11,620 nt of DNA from Pseudomonadota bacterium (GTDB lineage: Bacteria > Pseudomonadota > Alphaproteobacteria > Rhizobiales > Rhizobiaceae), in the NCBI GenBank assembly GCA_023390055.1, contig JAEWDP010000107.1, positions 1 to 11,620 of the forward strand, given 5' to 3'. Each line of letters begins with the position of its first letter. Within the stretch, counting starts at the first letter, position 1. Below the pieces are notes generated by a model. The model made no database searches. It had not been told where the DNA came from and worked only from the letters and a program-made list of their open reading frames with translations. Shown here one piece after another: positions 1-6,984 of the stretch. The position numbers and the translations under genes were made by a program.

Positions 1-127
1 ACGACGAAACACAAAGAACCTGATCAATAACAGGCCCGAAAAACGCCGTGCCAAAGCTGTCCGCGAATTACTGAAATCACTGTCCGCGATTTACCGGTAC
101 AGCTGTCCGTTATTACTGAAATACGCA
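1..127 (+). mobile_element. Probable right end of an IS21-like insertion sequence
   Basis: The first 127 bases look like the outer end of a transposable element whose body lies left of the window. Three tandem repeats beginning CTGTCCG lie at 57-125. Read from the outside on the minus strand, the segment begins TGCGTATTTCAGTAATAACG followed by GACAG, so it opens with TG as transposon ends usually do. IS21-family elements are known for several such repeats at each end. Frame 1 is open from base 1 to a TAA at 28-30 (TTKHKEPDQ), which could be the tail of a transposition gene, but this is too short to identify. The family assignment is from memory of end structure; another DDE-transposase family is possible. 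The exact boundary (127) is inferred from the terminal CA. Confidence 0.5.
57..125 (+). repeat. Three tandem 23-bp direct repeats (CTGTCCG type)
   Basis: Copies start at 57, 80 and 103, an exact 23-bp period (about two helical turns). Copy 1 reads CTGTCCGCGAATTACTGAAA. Copy 2 shares its first ten bases and then TTAC. Copy 3 shares CTGTCCG and, after a one-base gap, ATTACTGAAAT. Regular spacing of this sort is typical of multiple transposase-binding sites near an element end. Confidence 0.7.
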
Positions 128-159
128 ATTCATCCATATAGTAGATAGCCCCATCCGTT

Positions 160-1398
160 GTGTACCGCCTCCACTTGCCGACAGGCACGATTGAGACGGG
201 CGAGGGAGAATGCGCGCTTCTGACGATCAGACCGGGACAGAACGAGCTGCTGCGGATCAACGGACGTTCGGAGCCCGAGCAGGACGCGTTGAAGGTTGCT
301 CCGCGCGAGGTCTACTTCCACTGTTCCGCCGCCTTGTCGCGGTCCCGCATCTGGCAACAGGATCGTCGCAGCTTCTGGTCGGGTAAGCGCCGGTTCATAT
401 GCACTGAACGTCACCGCGAAAGCCCCGACGTCACGTCCTTCGTCCTTGAGCCGTGCGACCAGGCCCCGATCGGCCCTGTTCTGCCCGGACAGTACGTCAC
501 GGTCTCCGTGCCTGGCACCTCCGGCTCTCCTAGACAGCGCTCATACTCCGTATCACGCCGTCCAGACGGCAAGACCTTGCGCATCTCGGTGCGCCGTGTC
601 GGGAAGGGCGGGGTGTCGGACCTCCTTCATGACACGATCCAAACAGGCATGGAGGTGCATGTCGGCGTTCCAGCCGGACGCTTCGTCCTGTCCAGCCCGC
701 CGGGGCGGAGGGTCGTGCTGATCAGCGCCGGCGTCGGCATTACCCCTCTTCTTCCGATGTTGGAGGAACTTGCGTTAGAAGACAGCGGGCGGGACGTCTG
801 GTTCGTGCACGCTGCCCGGGATGCGACTAGCCATCTGTTCCAAGAGGAAGCGCGCGCCATTGCCGCGAAGGCGACGAATGGCGGCGTCAGGATCTTCACC
901 TGCTATTCCCGTCCGCAAAAGGAAGACCGCTGTGACTTCACCGGCCGCATCGACGGCAGCGTGCTTGCCCGGATGCTCCCTGTGGACGAGGCCGACTTCT
1001 ACATCTGTGGCCCTGACGGTTTCATGACGTCGCTGCGCGATGGTTTGATTGCATGCGGAGTGGAGCCGAACTCCGTCCGCTACGAGGCATTCGAGGCGTC
1101 GTCGGGCGTGAAGCTCGATTTGGCGGGCAGGGAGACGGCTGGTAGCAGCAAAGTCACCTTTGCCAAGTCAGGGAAGTCTGCCGTCTGGTCATCGAATGAC
1201 GGCACGCTGCTTGACCTTGCGCTCAGGAACGATGTCGAAGCTGCTTATTCCTGTAGGCTCGGGGACTGCCAATCCTGCGTCCAGAAGGTCGTCAGCGGGG
1301 TCGTCGACCATATCGGCGACGAGTTGCCGCTGCTTTCCCTCAACCAGACCCTGTTATGCCTCGCGGTTCCGCGAGGCGATCTCGTACTGGATTGTTAA
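160..1398 (+). CDS. FAD/NAD-binding ferredoxin-type oxidoreductase with C-terminal [2Fe-2S] domain, N-terminal part probably truncated
   Basis: The protein would pass electrons from NAD(P)H through FAD to a plant-type [2Fe-2S] cluster and on to a partner oxygenase or acceptor. From about residue 74 the order is typical: an FAD-binding barrel with RQRSYSVS (125-132), a nucleotide-binding domain with GVGITP (191-196) and YICGPDGFM (281-289), then a ferredoxin domain with Cys365, Cys370, Cys373 and Cys400 (CX4CX2C...C). Similar proteins are reductases fused to a MOSC domain, Hcr-like reductases and VanB-like oxygenase reductases. Residues 1-73 match nothing I recognise. The only upstream start is a GTG without a clear ribosome binding site, and an in-frame stop lies at 142-144, just beside the mobile-element end at about 127. 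I infer that the original 5' part was lost when the element inserted or by a later deletion. The 3' two thirds are intact, with no frameshift. No oxygenase partner gene is in the window. Confidence 0.75.
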   Translation: MYRLHLPTGTIETGEGECALLTIRPGQNELLRINGRSEPEQDALKVAPREVYFHCSAALSRSRIWQQDRRSFWSGKRRFICTERHRESPDVTSFVLEPCDQAPIGPVLPGQYVTVSVPGTSGSPRQRSYSVSRRPDGKTLRISVRRVGKGGVSDLLHDTIQTGMEVHVGVPAGRFVLSSPPGRRVVLISAGVGITPLLPMLEELALEDSGRDVWFVHAARDATSHLFQEEARAIAAKATNGGVRIFTCYSRPQKEDRCDFTGRIDGSVLARMLPVDEADFYICGPDGFMTSLRDGLIACGVEPNSVRYEAFEASSGVKLDLAGRETAGSSKVTFAKSGKSAVWSSNDGTLLDLALRNDVEAAYSCRLGDCQSCVQKVVSGVVDHIGDELPLLSLNQTLLCLAVPRGDLVLDC

Positions 1399-1488
1399 CT
1401 GTATTGGGTCTAGTGGCCGTAAAATCGAACGGTTCAACGAGTTTGGACTGCTTCCGATGACAGGACCTGTTCAACAAAAGCCATGGCA

Positions 1489-1508
1489 AGTGCCAAGAAC
1501 TTGGCGCT
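1489..1508. terminator. Hairpin between convergent genes, possible terminator
   Basis: AGTGCCAAG (1489-1497) and CTTGGCGCT (1500-1508) can pair over nine positions (one T-G wobble) around a two-base centre. It lies between the 3' ends of the oxidoreductase and the minus-strand acetyltransferase, where a bidirectional terminator would be expected. There is no T-run on either side, so it is not a classical intrinsic terminator. Confidence 0.35.
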
Positions 1509-1531
1509 GGAGCGTATGTGGTCGGGACCGG

Positions 1532-2074
1532 TCACCTGAGTTGCTCTGTTCGCAGTGACTTTTTAAGGACGATAAGTGCAAGGTCATCCCGGAGAGGGGT
1601 GCCAACCGAGGAATCGTCGTACGGGAACGGCTCGACCTCATCGGTTCTTGCGTAGCCACGCCTTTCGTACCATTCGATCAAGGCACTCCGATGATTGACA
1701 ACGGAGATCCGGATTGTTTCAACGTCACGAGCGAGCAAGTAAGCTTCTGCCTCTGCCATCAGCAATTTTCCGACACCATGCGCCTGTCTAGTGGGATCGA
1801 CCGCCAGCATCGAAAGATACCATTCCTTGGCGTCGATAGCCTCGACGGAGACACATCCTACGACCGCACCCTCAAAAATTGCGACGAGAATGGTTAGCCG
1901 ACGGGCTATTTGTGCAAAAGCGGCAACGTTAACTCTAGGGCCAACGAGCAGATCTGCTTCATGGGTCCAACCCCGCACGCCGGAAAGGCCGCGATAGGCG
2001 TCGTTAACGAGACTTGCGATCCGCTCGAATTGAGAGGAATTCGCTATTTTTACACTGATGCTTTGCGTGTTCAT
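1532..2074 (-). CDS. GNAT-family N-acetyltransferase
   Basis: This 180-residue protein has the usual length and fold signature of GNAT enzymes, which move an acetyl group from acetyl-CoA to an amine. Motif A is at about 89-110, with the pyrophosphate-binding loop QAHGVGKLL (98-106) after the beta strand LSMLAVDP. Motif B is NHRSALIEWYERRGY (127-141), including the tyrosine commonly used as general acid. The acceptor cannot be predicted. The N-terminal part contains a VNDAYRG segment often seen in this family. The ATG start is supported by a purine-rich stretch just upstream (AAGAG) but there is no perfect ribosome binding site. The gene is isolated: it converges with the oxidoreductase and is separated by 279 bp from the LysR gene on the same strand. 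A 20-bp palindrome resembling the TetR-type sites of this window lies 63-82 bp upstream of its start. Confidence 0.88.
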   Translation of the reverse strand: MNTQSISVKIANSSQFERIASLVNDAYRGLSGVRGWTHEADLLVGPRVNVAAFAQIARRLTILVAIFEGAVVGCVSVEAIDAKEWYLSMLAVDPTRQAHGVGKLLMAEAEAYLLARDVETIRISVVNHRSALIEWYERRGYARTDEVEPFPYDDSSVGTPLRDDLALIVLKKSLRTEQLR

Positions 2075-2353
2075 TATCTCTTGAACTCTTCTTTCCTAGC
2101 AGCGGACGGTGCACAGTCCCATTGACTACATCATCAACTACCGATCAGTTGGTAGTCAGTCAACCCGCTGATGTTATCTGGGCCTTCCAGCAAGGCTGTC
2201 GCCTCTTTCAAAAGGGCGATCAAAAGATGTCGGCGTCGAGCGACATAATCTCGGCAACTCGGCCAAGCGCGAAACACCGTTTCCTATCTCCGCCGACCGG
2301 AACACTCTTCACGCAACCATTAAAGATCATGTCCATCTGTTGCATGCAAAGAA
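2075..2353. other. 279-bp gap without a convincing gene
   Basis: Apart from the palindrome at 2137-2156 I see no supported gene here. A plus-strand open frame (from 2122) runs into the LysR gene and has no family features. On the minus strand a 38-codon frame starts at about 2331 (MDMIFNGCVKSV...). Another frame ends in ...EATALLEGPDNISGLTD, close to the palindrome, which reads like the C-terminal tail of a lost protein. The frames do not join without shifts, so this may be a decayed gene, but that is speculative. Confidence 0.35.
2137..2156. promoter_or_regulatory. 20-bp palindrome, candidate TetR-family operator
   Basis: ACTACCGATCAGTTGGTAGT has 6-bp perfect arms (ACTACC/GGTAGT) around an 8-bp centre. 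Its minus strand starts ACTACCAACT, identical over ten bases to the site in front of the exported-protein gene at 8516-8525; the full 20-bp alignment matches at 15 positions. It lies 63 bp upstream of the minus-strand acetyltransferase start, where an operator over its promoter could sit. Binding by the TetR protein encoded at 7876 is an inference. Confidence 0.45.
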
Positions 2354-3256
2354 TTAAAAAGGACGCTCAAAGCGTGTATGGCGTGGGATCAGATCCAGAA
2401 ACGCGTCCAGTGGCTGACTGGCCAGGTGAGCAGCCTTTGCAATGATGCTGAGGGTCCAGCAAATCTCTGAACCAGAGATGGGGACAATCGCCAGGTCATG
2501 TCCGCTGCACGCGACCAGTTCCGGCGGCAGCAGCGCCACTCCGAGACCATGCGCGACATACTCGGGAACTGTCGTTATATCGGCCACCTCGACTAGGACA
2601 GGTCGCGAAAGCGCTAGTTGAGCAAATGCGTCATCGATCACGGCCCGTTGTCCGAAGCCAAACGGCATGTCGATAAACGGCTCACGGGCAATCTCAGCGA
2701 GCGTGACATCCTCGCGCTCCGCGAGGGGATGATCCGCAGGTGTTATAAGATGGAGTTTGTAGGATCGAATTGGCGTGATCCGTAACTGCGGATCGTTGAT
2801 GTTCGTGCCGACGAACGCGGCGTCGACGCTGCCCTCCTTAATACGCTCAATGAGTTCACCGGTGCCTCGCCGTGACGTTTGCAGGCGCAACTGCACCTGG
2901 GGGTACCTTCGATGGAATTCACCGGCAAGCGCCGGAACATCGACCAATCGAAGCCCGCTCAACATGCCGACGGTCAGGCTCCCTCTGAGCCCGCCCGATG
3001 GATGCGCAGCAGCTCTCACGGCATCAATCGCATCGATCGCCTTCATCGCGTGAGGAATGAGCGCTCGTCCAGCCTGCGTAAGCATGACCGACCGGGTGGA
3101 ACGATCGAAAAGCACAACATCAAGCTCGGCCTCCAACGCCTTCATTGCCGCTGAAAGCGTCGATTGTGTCATGTTCAGCCGGTGGGCAGCGCGTGTAAAA
3201 TTCAGTTCCTGCGCGAGTACGACAAACGCTTCCAATCGTCGCTGATCCAAATCCAC
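2354..3256 (-). CDS. LysR-family transcriptional regulator
   Basis: The 300-residue product has a standard LysR layout. An N-terminal winged helix-turn-helix covers about residues 4-62, with LNFTRAAHRLNMTQSTLS as the helix-turn-helix core and LFDRSTRSVMLTQAG as the wing. A periplasmic-binding-protein-like effector domain spans about 93-290 (GSLTVGMLSGL, then VDAAFVG and HGLGVALLP). It is transcribed away from the SDR gene and very probably controls the SDR-amidohydrolase-MFS set in response to a small ligand. The longest frame starts at a GTG (3254-3256) with GGAG almost touching it. A TTG two codons later (3248-3250) has that GGAG at a better spacing of about seven bases and gives the usual MDxRxLxxF family start, so TTG may be the true start. 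No truncation is seen. Confidence 0.92.
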   Translation of the reverse strand: MDLDQRRLEAFVVLAQELNFTRAAHRLNMTQSTLSAAMKALEAELDVVLFDRSTRSVMLTQAGRALIPHAMKAIDAIDAVRAAAHPSGGLRGSLTVGMLSGLRLVDVPALAGEFHRRYPQVQLRLQTSRRGTGELIERIKEGSVDAAFVGTNINDPQLRITPIRSYKLHLITPADHPLAEREDVTLAEIAREPFIDMPFGFGQRAVIDDAFAQLALSRPVLVEVADITTVPEYVAHGLGVALLPPELVACSGHDLAIVPISGSEICWTLSIIAKAAHLASQPLDAFLDLIPRHTRFERPF

Positions 3257-3276
3257 TCTCCAATTAATCGTTATTA

Positions 3277-3292
3277 TCGATCATTATATCGA
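3277..3292. promoter_or_regulatory. Inverted repeat in the LysR/SDR divergent promoter, candidate LysR-binding site
   Basis: TCGAT-N6-ATCGA is a perfect 16-bp inverted repeat in the 104-bp AT-rich space between the divergent LysR and SDR genes. The hexamer TTATCG recurs on either side (3274-3279 and 3296-3301), suggesting a set of related half-sites. LysR proteins usually bind such dyads upstream of a divergent target. Which protein binds here is inferred from position only. Confidence 0.5.
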
Positions 3293-3360
3293 AAGTTATC
3301 GTTGGACGCGATTTATTGCAATCGGTCATTAGTGGGCCACCCTAATGAAGGAGCTATTCA

Positions 3361-4245
3361 ATGAAGGTATTGCTTACAGGTGCCACCGGCTACATTGGCT
3401 CTGCAACACTCGATGCTTTGGTCGCAGCGGGGCATGATGTTATTGGCGTGGTCCGGACGGTAACAAAAGCAGATCAGCTGCGTGAACGGGGGGCTGTTGC
3501 GGCCCGCGGCGACATAACCGATCAGGCGTTTCTGCGAGACATTGCTGCCTCGGTGGACGGTGCGATCCATCTCGCATCCCCTGGGGATCACACCAGTGCT
3601 GCTGCTGAAGACAGCGCAGTCACCGCTATCCTGAACGGCCTCGGACAGACGGGAAAGCCATTTGTCTCGACCGCCGGGATATGGGATCACGGCAGCGGCG
3701 GCGCGATCGCGGAGACGACACCGTTTCGCGCCCCGCAGATTACGGCGTGGCGTCCGCCGATCACGCAACGAGTTCTGGCTGCCGCAGGCGTTCGTGGCTC
3801 GGTGATCTCGCCCGCTGCCGCTTACGGACGCGGTGACGCCCTTCTGCATGTCATCACCGGTGGCCCGCGAAGTGGTTCGGCTGACCAGGCGCTGGCGATC
3901 ATCGGCGGAGGTGATCAACACTGGACGAACGTGCATGTCGATGACCTTGCTGAACTCTACGTACTCGCGCTCGAAAAAGCCCCTGCGGGCACATATCTGA
4001 TCGGCGCGAACGGAACGAACCCGACAGTGAGAGAAATCACCGTCGCCGCCAGTGAATCCATTGGCTTGCAGGGTCGTGTCGCGCCGGAAGGTGTCGCAGC
4101 GACCGTCGAGCGGCTTGGTGTTCTCGGCGAGGCTCTCCTGCTCGACCAGCAGGTCGCCAGCACGGGAGCCCAAAAGCTCGGCTGGAAGCCAAACCGCCCC
4201 ACAATGATCGAACATCTTATGAACAAGACCAGCGACGCGGCGTAA
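3361..4245 (+). CDS. Extended SDR / NAD-dependent epimerase-like protein
   Basis: The 294-residue product has an N-terminal Rossmann fold with the dinucleotide loop GATGYIG (residues 7-13), an acidic GDIT (50-53) and the sequence DGAIHLAS (66-73), all typical of extended short-chain dehydrogenases and NmrA-like proteins. A later WTNVHVDDLAELY (188-200) matches the C-terminal substrate domain of this class. The usual catalytic YxxxK is not visible: the expected region reads WRPPITQR (130-137). It may therefore use NAD(P) differently or be a non-classical reductase or a sensor. AAGGAG at 3348-3353, seven bases before the ATG, is a strong ribosome binding site. It is the first gene of a set with the amidohydrolase (32-bp gap) and MFS transporter, divergent from the LysR regulator. 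Substrate unknown. Confidence 0.88.
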   Translation: MKVLLTGATGYIGSATLDALVAAGHDVIGVVRTVTKADQLRERGAVAARGDITDQAFLRDIAASVDGAIHLASPGDHTSAAAEDSAVTAILNGLGQTGKPFVSTAGIWDHGSGGAIAETTPFRAPQITAWRPPITQRVLAAAGVRGSVISPAAAYGRGDALLHVITGGPRSGSADQALAIIGGGDQHWTNVHVDDLAELYVLALEKAPAGTYLIGANGTNPTVREITVAASESIGLQGRVAPEGVAATVERLGVLGEALLLDQQVASTGAQKLGWKPNRPTMIEHLMNKTSDAA

Positions 4246-4277
4246 ATCCGCCAAGCGTGCATAGGAGAAGAAGAGTA

Positions 4278-5684
4278 ATGAATAATCCCTCACACGAACG
4301 CATTCTCATAAAGGGTGTATACGTCCTCTCGCAGGATGATGAGCACGGCGAATTCGTCGGCGACGTTTTGGTCGCCAACGGGAAGATTGCCGGCGTCGGC
4401 TTCGATCTACAGGATGACGATGCAACTATCGTCGACGGATCGGGCCATGCGCTCCTTCCCGGATTCATTGATACGCATCGGCATGCATGGCAAGGTGCGT
4501 TGAGAGGTCTGGACCCGTCCTGGACCTACGCCGAGTACCGTAACCATGTTCAGATCGGCCTTGGTCCCCATCTGGAACCGGAAGACGTGCGCATTGGCAA
4601 CCTTGCGGCTGACCTGATGTCACTGGACGCTGGCGTGACCACGGTTCGTGATGAATCCCACATTATGAACAGCCCGGCACATGCCGATGCAGCGATCGCG
4701 GCGCACTGGGAATCCGGAATTCGATCAGTATTTGCCTACGGGTGGCCATCGACGGAGGCCGAGTCCTGGCAGTTCGGTAGCGTGCGGGCGCATCCTGCCG
4801 ATATTCGCCGGGTCCGTGAAAGTGTCCTGTCGGACGATTCTGCGCGCGTCACACTTGCTGCCATGCTGCGCGGCCCCGAATTGTCCACCATGGATATAGC
4901 TACGCAGGATATCGCTCTCGCCCGCGACCTCGGCCTTCAGATTAGCATGCACGTCGGACTGGGTGAGTGGGGCATTAAGCAAGCGGCGGTTCGTAAACTC
5001 CACGACGCCGGCCTGCTCGATTCCGACATGCTCTTCATTCATGCGTGCACGTCCACTGACGAAGAGCTGCGGATGATCGCCGACCACGGTGCCCAGGTAT
5101 CGGTTGCATCATCGATCGAAGCGAACATGCCGGGGCTTGGACAGCCTGCGACCAACCGCATGGTCGCCGCAGGATTGCGCCCAAGCCTGAGCCTGGATGT
5201 CGAAACCTCTGCCGCGGGCGACTTGTTCGGTGCGATGCGCGCCGCGCTTGTGTACCAGCAGTTGGCACGCGCGGGCGCGACCGGTGTGATGGAGCGAAAT
5301 CTGGACTCATTGACGACGTTCGACTCCCGCGACCTGCTCGCCTTCTCCACTATCAACGGAGCGCGCGCCTGCGGTATTGACGACCGCACCGGCAGCATTA
5401 CGCTTGGCAAAGAGGCCGATCTGATCATGATACGGCTCACCGATATTAATCTGTTGCCAGCAACGGATGTTGCCGCAGCAATCGTCACTGGAGCGCATGC
5501 CGGAAACGTCACCTATGTCATGGTCGCAGGCAAGGTCGTGAAATCGGACGGCATTCTGCAGAACACTCTTGGCATCGAGGCGCTGGCGGCACAGTCGCGG
5601 GATCGGATCTACAGCCGGGCGGGCCTTGCCATGCCGGGTATCGAGAACCGGCGAATGATTTCCACCCGGAACGCGGGCAACTAA
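4278..5684 (+). CDS. Metal-dependent amidohydrolase (TRZ/ATZ, cytosine-deaminase-like)
   Basis: The 468-residue protein is an amidohydrolase-superfamily enzyme that would hydrolyse or deaminate a small, probably heterocyclic or amide compound in the cytoplasm. The first metal motif is GFIDTHRHAWQ, with His67 and His69. Further likely metal or catalytic residues are His225 (SMHVG), His255 (FIHACT) and Asp307 (LSLDVETS). The N-terminal composite beta-sandwich (ILIKGVYVLS...LVANGKIAGVG) and its C-terminal return (GSITLGKEADLIMI, then VAGKVVKSDG) are complete. The HRHAWQ variant and the LDVETS loop differ from well-known atrazine and SAH-deaminase members, so the substrate is not predictable. I chose ATG 4278 because AGGAG at 4263-4267 lies ten bases upstream. 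An in-frame GTG at 4257 would add an arginine-rich MHRRRRV that simply reads through the ribosome binding site. The stop is one base before the MFS start, implying translational coupling. Confidence 0.92.
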   Translation: MNNPSHERILIKGVYVLSQDDEHGEFVGDVLVANGKIAGVGFDLQDDDATIVDGSGHALLPGFIDTHRHAWQGALRGLDPSWTYAEYRNHVQIGLGPHLEPEDVRIGNLAADLMSLDAGVTTVRDESHIMNSPAHADAAIAAHWESGIRSVFAYGWPSTEAESWQFGSVRAHPADIRRVRESVLSDDSARVTLAAMLRGPELSTMDIATQDIALARDLGLQISMHVGLGEWGIKQAAVRKLHDAGLLDSDMLFIHACTSTDEELRMIADHGAQVSVASSIEANMPGLGQPATNRMVAAGLRPSLSLDVETSAAGDLFGAMRAALVYQQLARAGATGVMERNLDSLTTFDSRDLLAFSTINGARACGIDDRTGSITLGKEADLIMIRLTDINLLPATDVAAAIVTGAHAGNVTYVMVAGKVVKSDGILQNTLGIEALAAQSRDRIYSRAGLAMPGIENRRMISTRNAGN

Positions 5685-5685
5685 G

Positions 5686-6924
5686 ATGTCGCGACAACAC
5701 GACTTGCCCGAGGGCAAACGCAGGGGGGCGCGCGGATTGCGCGGTCCCCGAGCTGTGGCGATGATCGCAGGGGCCTTCTTCGTTACGATGCTTGGTCCGA
5801 CCCTACCGACGCCGCTATATCCGATATACGAAGAAAACCTCGGCTTTGGCGGACTGATGGTCACAACCATCTTTGCGACTTACGCCATTGGCGTTGCCGT
5901 GGCCCTTATGCTTTTCGGGCGACTGTCGGACCAGGTGGGGCGGCGGGCTTTATTACTGCCCGGTCTTGCGCTGGCAGTGTCGAGCAGCGCCGCTTTTCTC
6001 ATACCGGACAGCATTCCGGCCCTTTTTCTCGGCCGCATTCTTTCGGGACTTTCGGTCGGGATCTTCACCGGAACCGCCACCGCGGCTTTAACCGACCTCG
6101 CCCCGTCGGGAGCACAACGGCGGTACAGCCTCATCGCAGCCCTGGTAAATATGCTTGGTCTCGGCCTCGGCCCTGTCATGGCAGGCGCTTTTGCTGAGTT
6201 CACGTCCGCGCCGCTGACGCTGCCATACCTGTTGCATATCGCACTCGTTCTTGTTGCGGCAATCGGAATTGCTATGGTCGCAGAGCCTCTTGAACGGGCT
6301 GCGAAACCCTTCAGATGGGAGTTTCAGCGTTTGAGCCTCCCCTCTCAAGTCCGCGGCACCTTCATACGGGCAGCCACTGCGGGCTTCGCGGGCTTCTCCG
6401 TGCTCGGTCTTTTTGCTTCGGTCGCCCCGGCGCTTCTCATACAGGTCCTCGGTGTTACCAACCATCTTGTGTGCGGGCTTATCGTCTTCGCCCAGCTGGG
6501 CTTTTCGGCTATTGGCCAGGTTGCCAGCACGAAAATGCAGGACCGGCTCGCGATGCTGGTCGGCACGGCCGCCTTGTCGGCGGGGATTCTGTTGACGGGC
6601 GTAAGTATTTCAACGTCATCGTTGCCGATACTTCTGGCCGGAGCCGCCGTAGCCGGGGTTGGGCAAGGTATGAGTTTCCGCGCCTCACTCGGCGCATTGG
6701 CCGAGCGAAGCCCGGTGCAAAGCCGCGGCGAAATCACGTCCACCTTTTTCCTTGTGCTGTATGTCGCGCAGGCGCTTCCCGTCATGGGCGTTGGCATAGC
6801 CGCAGCCCCACTGGGATTGGCGGTGGCTGGTGTCGGCTTTGCGGTCTTTGTGGCTCTCATCGCCGCGAGCGCTTTTGCCAGCTTGCTCTTTCCGCGAGCG
6901 ATGCCGCACAATATACAAGAGTGA
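5686..6924 (+). CDS. Major facilitator superfamily transporter
   Basis: The 412-residue product is a twelve-helix inner-membrane transporter by hydropathy: hydrophobic segments run almost continuously from about residue 24 to 405, with a polar central loop around 200-228 (ERAAKPFRWEF...). The MFS motif A between helices 2 and 3 is present as GRLSDQVGRRALLLPG (about 77-92). It should move a small molecule using the proton gradient; import of the amidohydrolase substrate or export of a product are both possible. Its ATG follows the amidohydrolase stop by one base, so the two are co-translated. The charged N-terminal 22 residues precede helix 1, and a second in-frame ATG at 5761 is a possible shorter start. 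No clear terminator is seen in the 60 bp before the convergent racemase gene. Confidence 0.92.
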   Translation: MSRQHDLPEGKRRGARGLRGPRAVAMIAGAFFVTMLGPTLPTPLYPIYEENLGFGGLMVTTIFATYAIGVAVALMLFGRLSDQVGRRALLLPGLALAVSSSAAFLIPDSIPALFLGRILSGLSVGIFTGTATAALTDLAPSGAQRRYSLIAALVNMLGLGLGPVMAGAFAEFTSAPLTLPYLLHIALVLVAAIGIAMVAEPLERAAKPFRWEFQRLSLPSQVRGTFIRAATAGFAGFSVLGLFASVAPALLIQVLGVTNHLVCGLIVFAQLGFSAIGQVASTKMQDRLAMLVGTAALSAGILLTGVSISTSSLPILLAGAAVAGVGQGMSFRASLGALAERSPVQSRGEITSTFFLVLYVAQALPVMGVGIAAAPLGLAVAGVGFAVFVALIAASAFASLLFPRAMPHNIQE

Positions 6925-6984
6925 ATGGCAAGAATGCATGGGAATGACCAGTTAAAACCGGTTCTGGGATACTTGTGACAGAAG

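Noticed and set aside
130..414. Minus-strand frame of 94 codons opposite the reductase N-terminus
   Set aside because: No recognised motif; with the plus-strand start also uncertain the region is ambiguous, but there is no positive support for a gene.
2122..2445. Plus-strand frame of 107 codons
   Set aside because: It runs antisense into the LysR C-terminus, has no ribosome binding site and no recognisable domain.
4257..4277. GTG start for the amidohydrolase adding MHRRRRV
   Set aside because: The extra codons are the ribosome binding site AGGAGAAGAAG itself; ATG 4278 fits the family's N-terminus.
3358..4293. Long minus-strand frame (311 codons) opposite the SDR gene
   Set aside because: The SDR on the plus strand has a clear Rossmann motif and strong ribosome binding site; the opposite frame is rich in Arg and Cys and has no domain, as expected for a shadow.
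6950..6969. CCAG...CTGG around ACCGGT as a terminator between MFS and racemase genes
   Set aside because: Only four outer pairs form and the inner bases do not pair, and there is no T-run.
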